A stretch of DNA of 55,234 nt from Nitrospira sp. (GTDB taxonomy: Bacteria; Nitrospirota; Nitrospiria; Nitrospirales; Nitrospiraceae). The translations under genes were made by a program, and so were the position numbers. Position 1 is the first letter of the stretch. The number at the start of each line of letters is the position of its first letter. Shown one piece after another: positions 51,943-55,234 of this stretch. The notes below the pieces were generated by a model. The model saw nothing but the letters and a program-made list of their open reading frames with translations. It had not been told where the DNA came from and searched no databases. Location of the stretch: positions 1 to 55,234 of the forward strand of contig JADYYH010000001.1 of NCBI GenBank assembly GCA_020853775.1, in the 5' to 3' direction.

Positions 51943-54900
51943 CTAATGCCAGTTGGCGGCAAGAATCTGTTGCACATCCTGTGGTCGCTGGGCAATGGCC
52001 TGATCCCAACTTAGCCCGGTCTGTTGGGTGAATCCCGCCATCGCCTGAATGAGCTGATTCACCTGAGTACTCATCAATTGTTGACCATTGCCGGCTTGAA
52101 CGGTTTCAATTTGGTTGGCGGCGCCTGCATACCAGTTGCTGATCGTCACCTGATCCGTCGATCCATACACCGCAATACGCAAATCATTGGCACTCTGACT
52201 CAGCATGAGATCGAGGGGATTGATGCCCGAGGCAAAACTAATTCGATCACTCGTCCCGCTGCCATCTGCAATGGTGTCCTGGCCGTCTCCACGTGCAAAC
52301 TGGAACACATCATTCCCCGTTCCACCATTGAGGGAATCATTGCCTCTGCCGCCAGACAGGGTATCGTTGCCGTCACCACCCGTCAAGACATTATTGCCGG
52401 CATTCCCAATGACCACGTTGGCCAGCGTATTGCCCGTCCCATTGATGGCGGCAACACCCGTAAGACTAAGATTTTCGATGTTCGCTCCCAACGTCCAGGT
52501 CACCGAGCTTTGCACTGTATCGGTACCGGCATTCACTGCCTCAACGACCGTGTCACCCGCCCCGACAACATAGGTATCATCTCCGGCGCCGCCGGTCAGT
52601 GTGTTGGCGGCATTATTACCGACGAGAATATTATTGAGCGCATTACCTGTGCCGTTAATGCCCGCTGTGCCGATCAGGGTGAGATTCTCGACATTCGCGG
52701 CGAGCGTATGCGTCACGGAACTTTGAACGGTGTCTATCCCGGCATTTACCGCCTCAACCACCGTATCGCCTGCGCCAATGATATACGTGTCATTCCCCGC
52801 GCCGCCAGTCAACCGATTGGCCGCGCTATTTCCAGTCAAGACGTTGCCCAATCCATTCCCCGTTCCGTTGATCGCAGCGGTGCCACTCAGCGTGAGATTC
52901 TCTACATTGGCAGCCAGTGTATACGTCACGGAGCTCTGAACCGAATCCACGCCTTCACCGGCTAATTCCGTGACCCTGTCGCCGACATTATCCACGATGT
53001 ACAGATCATCGCCCTGCGCCCCAATGAGCGTATCTGCCCCGGCCTCTCCACTGAGAATGTTTGCTGCGCTATTGCCGGCCAGAGTGTTGGCAAGACTATT
53101 ACCGGCCCCGTTAACAGCAGCAACGCCCGTCAGAATGAGATTTTCGAGATTCGTGCCCAGCGTCCAATTAATGTCAGACTTCACGGTGTCAGTCCCAGCA
53201 CTTGCGGCCTCTACGACCGTATCGCCAACGCCCACCACATACGTGTCGTTGCCGGCACCACCAGTCAAGACATTTACCGCACTATTTCCAGTCAAAATAT
53301 TATTCAGGGAATTGCCGGTCCCATTAACCGCGAAGCTTCCCGTGAGGATCAGATTTTCGAGATTTGCACCCAGGACGTAGGTCAGGCTCGTCTGCACCGT
53401 GTCCGTACCTTGCCCGGCCTGCTCGACCACTACGTCGCTGAGATTGTCGACAGCGTACAGATCATTTCCGGTTCCACCGGTCATGCGATCTGCGCCTATG
53501 CCCCCATCAAGGATATCATTCCCTGCGCCACCCGAGAGAATGTCGTCCCCGCCCAATCCGAACAGTGTATCGTTCGTCACATTTCCGTAGAAATAGTCCG
53601 TATCTTCGGTACCAACCAGGTTGACGCCTTCCGTGTGGGCCAGCATAGCGCTGTAATCCCATATCGTCCCATCGCTAAATTGAATTCGATCAACGCGCAT
53701 CCCATCGGACAAGAAAAATCCTCCGAGGTTCACTTGATCGGTCGTATTCTTGATGGTCAGAACGGCATCAGTTCCAAAATCAGGTGTGGCCTGCAAGATA
53801 ATATCGCCAGGCGTAATTCCATCGATCAGTTGGAGCGTATCGATATCAGCGCTGTCACCTTGCTCATCAATCGCATCCTGCCCATACCCGCGGCCGAACA
53901 CATAGATGTCATTCCCACTCGATCCTTCCAGGAAATCGTTTTCGGCGCCTCCATCGAGCACATCATTTCCAGCGCTGGCACGGATCTGATCATTCCCGCC
54001 TAACCCACGGATAATGTCATCCCTCACTGTCCCATAAAATGATTCGGCGGCCTCGCTACCGACAAAAACCATTCGGCTTTCGATATCGGCAAACCCCCAA
54101 GCCGTGCCATCGGCGAACACGAACTGATCAACCGTTTCACTTGGCTGAGCGAAGTAGGACTTCACCGTTAATTGATCGGTCGTACCACCTACTCTTACGA
54201 CAAGGTCGTTGCCATGGTTCTCAACGATGAGTTCGGCTGGTATGATGCCCGACAAAAACTCCACTCGGTCTAGACCCGTGTGCGCATACCATTGTCGACC
54301 CGTTTCGACGGTATCCTGTCCATATCCACGGCCGAACACAAATGTATTGTCGCCTGTCCCGATTAACGTGTCGTTACCCGCCTGTCCATCGAGTCGATGG
54401 GAGCCGGACAGTTCATTATCCAAAGCGTTTCCAAGCAAATTCACCTCAGTCGTTGGACTCAGATATACGTCGTCTTCGATCCTCACGTTCTCGACGTTGC
54501 TCGTAGCCTGAAAGGTGAGCGACTCGGTCGGAGTGAGGTAAATCGTGTCGAGGCCTTCATTCACTTCCTCGGTGATGACTTGGCCCAAAGTCCGCAGGTG
54601 ATAGGCATCATCCCCGGCGCCACCGAACAGTAGATCGCCAACACCTGCAGAATCTAAGAGGTCATTCCCGGCCCCACCACGCAGTACGTTCTGTCCTGCG
54701 TTCCCGTACAGTCTATCGTTCCCAGGGCCACCATCTAATTGATCATCACCTTCTTCGCCCTCCAAGACATCATCGCCCAACCCGCCGCTCAGCACATCAT
54801 TCCCATCACGCCCATACAACCAATCGTTCACTGTGCTTCCTTGAATGTGGTCGGCAAAGCTTGTGCCCTGCAGCGACCCTCCATTGGCTGGAGAGGACAA

Positions 54901-55185
54901 CTGAAATCCTCGGGCAAGCAACTCGCCATCCGTCAACACCGTCCCATCAGCAAATTCGAACTGACGGATGGTATGAAACTCCGCAGAGGCATTTACTCCA
55001 AAGCCGGTAAGTTGGATTGAATCTCCGCCATTTCCCACGCGCAGAACCAGCGAATCTCCTGGGGCTACATCCAAACTTATTGATTCGGCAGTGATGCCCG
55101 CACCAAACACTAGCAGGCTGCGGAAAAATCCGAGTTGAATGAGATAGCTGCGCCCCACCACTACTGACACGGGCCAGCGCAGCAC
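51943..55185 (-). CDS. RTX calcium-binding repeat protein, 5' end open at window edge
   Basis: A very large protein (1080 residues from the GTG at 55185; the frame is still open at 55234, so it may be longer). It has RTX nonapeptides (GGxGxDxLx) in several blocks: about 112-195, 375-425, 535-575 and 930-965. Between them lie haemolysin-related domains with the FADGT motif (IRQFEFADGTVLTDGELL, DQFVFADGTAWGF, DRIQFSDGTIWDYSAM). Residues 608-900 are tandem 71-residue repeats. The last 95 residues (YGSTDQVTISNWY...LAANWH) lack Cys and are typical of a type I secretion signal. Likely a secreted Ca2+-binding adhesin or enzyme; no catalytic domain is visible. No HlyB/HlyD/TolC genes are in the window. 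Confidence 0.88.
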   Translation of the reverse strand: MLRWPVSVVVGRSYLIQLGFFRSLLVFGAGITAESISLDVAPGDSLVLRVGNGGDSIQLTGFGVNASAEFHTIRQFEFADGTVLTDGELLARGFQLSSPANGGSLQGTSFADHIQGSTVNDWLYGRDGNDVLSGGLGDDVLEGEEGDDQLDGGPGNDRLYGNAGQNVLRGGAGNDLLDSAGVGDLLFGGAGDDAYHLRTLGQVITEEVNEGLDTIYLTPTESLTFQATSNVENVRIEDDVYLSPTTEVNLLGNALDNELSGSHRLDGQAGNDTLIGTGDNTFVFGRGYGQDTVETGRQWYAHTGLDRVEFLSGIIPAELIVENHGNDLVVRVGGTTDQLTVKSYFAQPSETVDQFVFADGTAWGFADIESRMVFVGSEAAESFYGTVRDDIIRGLGGNDQIRASAGNDVLDGGAENDFLEGSSGNDIYVFGRGYGQDAIDEQGDSADIDTLQLIDGITPGDIILQATPDFGTDAVLTIKNTTDQVNLGGFFLSDGMRVDRIQFSDGTIWDYSAMLAHTEGVNLVGTEDTDYFYGNVTNDTLFGLGGDDILSGGAGNDILDGGIGADRMTGGTGNDLYAVDNLSDVVVEQAGQGTDTVQTSLTYVLGANLENLILTGSFAVNGTGNSLNNILTGNSAVNVLTGGAGNDTYVVGVGDTVVEAASAGTDTVKSDINWTLGTNLENLILTGVAAVNGAGNSLANTLAGNSAANILSGEAGADTLIGAQGDDLYIVDNVGDRVTELAGEGVDSVQSSVTYTLAANVENLTLSGTAAINGTGNGLGNVLTGNSAANRLTGGAGNDTYIIGAGDTVVEAVNAGIDTVQSSVTHTLAANVENLTLIGTAGINGTGNALNNILVGNNAANTLTGGAGDDTYVVGAGDTVVEAVNAGTDTVQSSVTWTLGANIENLSLTGVAAINGTGNTLANVVIGNAGNNVLTGGDGNDTLSGGRGNDSLNGGTGNDVFQFARGDGQDTIADGSGTSDRISFASGINPLDLMLSQSANDLRIAVYGSTDQVTISNWYAGAANQIETVQAGNGQQLMSTQVNQLIQAMAGFTQQTGLSWDQAIAQRPQDVQQILAANWH
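52483..53364 (-). repeat. Tandem 213-bp repeats inside the RTX gene
   Basis: Four consecutive units start at 53364, 53151, 52908 and 52695 (minus strand). They are 213, 243, 213 and 213 bp long, each encoding NxENLxLTG...NGTGNxLxNxLxGNxAxNxLTGGAGNDTYxVGxGDTVVEA. The second unit carries an extra RTX nonapeptide (10 codons). A fifth, more diverged unit continues from 52482. Units are nearly identical in DNA as well as protein. Confidence 0.9.
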
Positions 55186-55234
55186 CTCCTCGATGAAGCG
55201 GGTGCCCCTCGGAGCGCCTCGCGGGGGACCACAA
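55109..55234. other. Possible element boundary in the RTX gene 5' region
   Basis: From about 55109 rightward the RTX frame stops looking like an RTX protein (residues IEEVLRWPVSVVVGRSYLIQ). The sequence CTAGCAGGCTGCGGAAAAA at 55112-55130 resembles the ends of repeats or insertion elements seen in many genomes, from memory only. This would mean the RTX gene is truncated here. No complete inverted repeat or target duplication can be seen within the window. Confidence 0.3.

Noticed and set aside
52483-53364. CRISPR-like regular repeats
   Set aside because: The 213-bp period is in frame and encodes RTX/ENLxLTG protein repeats; there are no short repeats with unique spacers.

Overview
The window reads as an ordinary bacterial chromosome from a GC-rich, Gram-negative organism. 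The mix of genes suggests Nitrospirota, most likely a Nitrospira-like bacterium: polyphosphate kinase, HisZ, a SerA/class V aminotransferase pair, small c-type cytochromes, type IV pili with a PilT/PilU pair, and a large polysaccharide locus. This assignment comes from gene content and protein style, not from a marker gene. There is no rRNA, tRNA, CRISPR array or complete insertion sequence. Both window edges touch probable mobile or repeat DNA: the tail of an IS630-type transposase at the left, and a suspicious junction inside an RTX gene at the right.

Layout. 1-3.3 kb (+): transposase remnant, a secreted lyase-like protein, and polyphosphate kinase. 3.4-11.3 kb (-): a zinc-ribbon miniprotein, a lipoprotein, a TPR lipoprotein, a fused Gfo/Idh/MocA-SDR oxidoreductase, and a PAS histidine kinase with its PAS response regulator. 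11.8-34.0 kb (-): one nearly gapless run of 17 genes for making and exporting a surface glycan. In transcription order it holds an O-antigen ligase/polymerase-like protein with TPRs, a TPR partner, a NosFY/GldA-like ABC transporter, a fused glycosyltransferase, a methyltransferase, an asparagine synthase-like amidotransferase, a glycosyltransferase, a Wzm/Wzt exporter, another glycosyltransferase, a second amidotransferase, another glycosyltransferase, a WecA-like initiating transferase, an FAD oxidoreductase, a glycosyltransferase and a DegT aminotransferase. The middle of this run (about 16.5-34 kb) looks less GC-rich than its flanks.

34-35.6 kb (-): two type IV pilin genes, each behind its own sigma-54-like promoter. 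35.8-43 kb (-): a TPR lipoprotein with its own strong promoter, then (reading leftward from 43 kb) class V aminotransferase, serA, hisZ and dnaB as a housekeeping operon. 43.3-49.4 kb: an MltD-like transglycosylase (+), a membrane-anchored TPR protein (-), an 8-amino-7-oxononanoate synthase (+), and pilT-pilU (+). 49.5-55.2 kb (-): a monohaem cytochrome c, a SUMF1-family protein without the catalytic cysteines, a small lipoprotein, and a large RTX calcium-binding protein with tandem 71-residue repeats, open at the window edge.

The common theme is the cell surface: glycan assembly and export, pili and their retraction motors, peptidoglycan cleavage, and a probable type I-secreted adhesin-like protein. 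Several sigma-70-type promoters (TTGAxx-N17/18-TAxxxT) and intrinsic terminators can be seen between these blocks.
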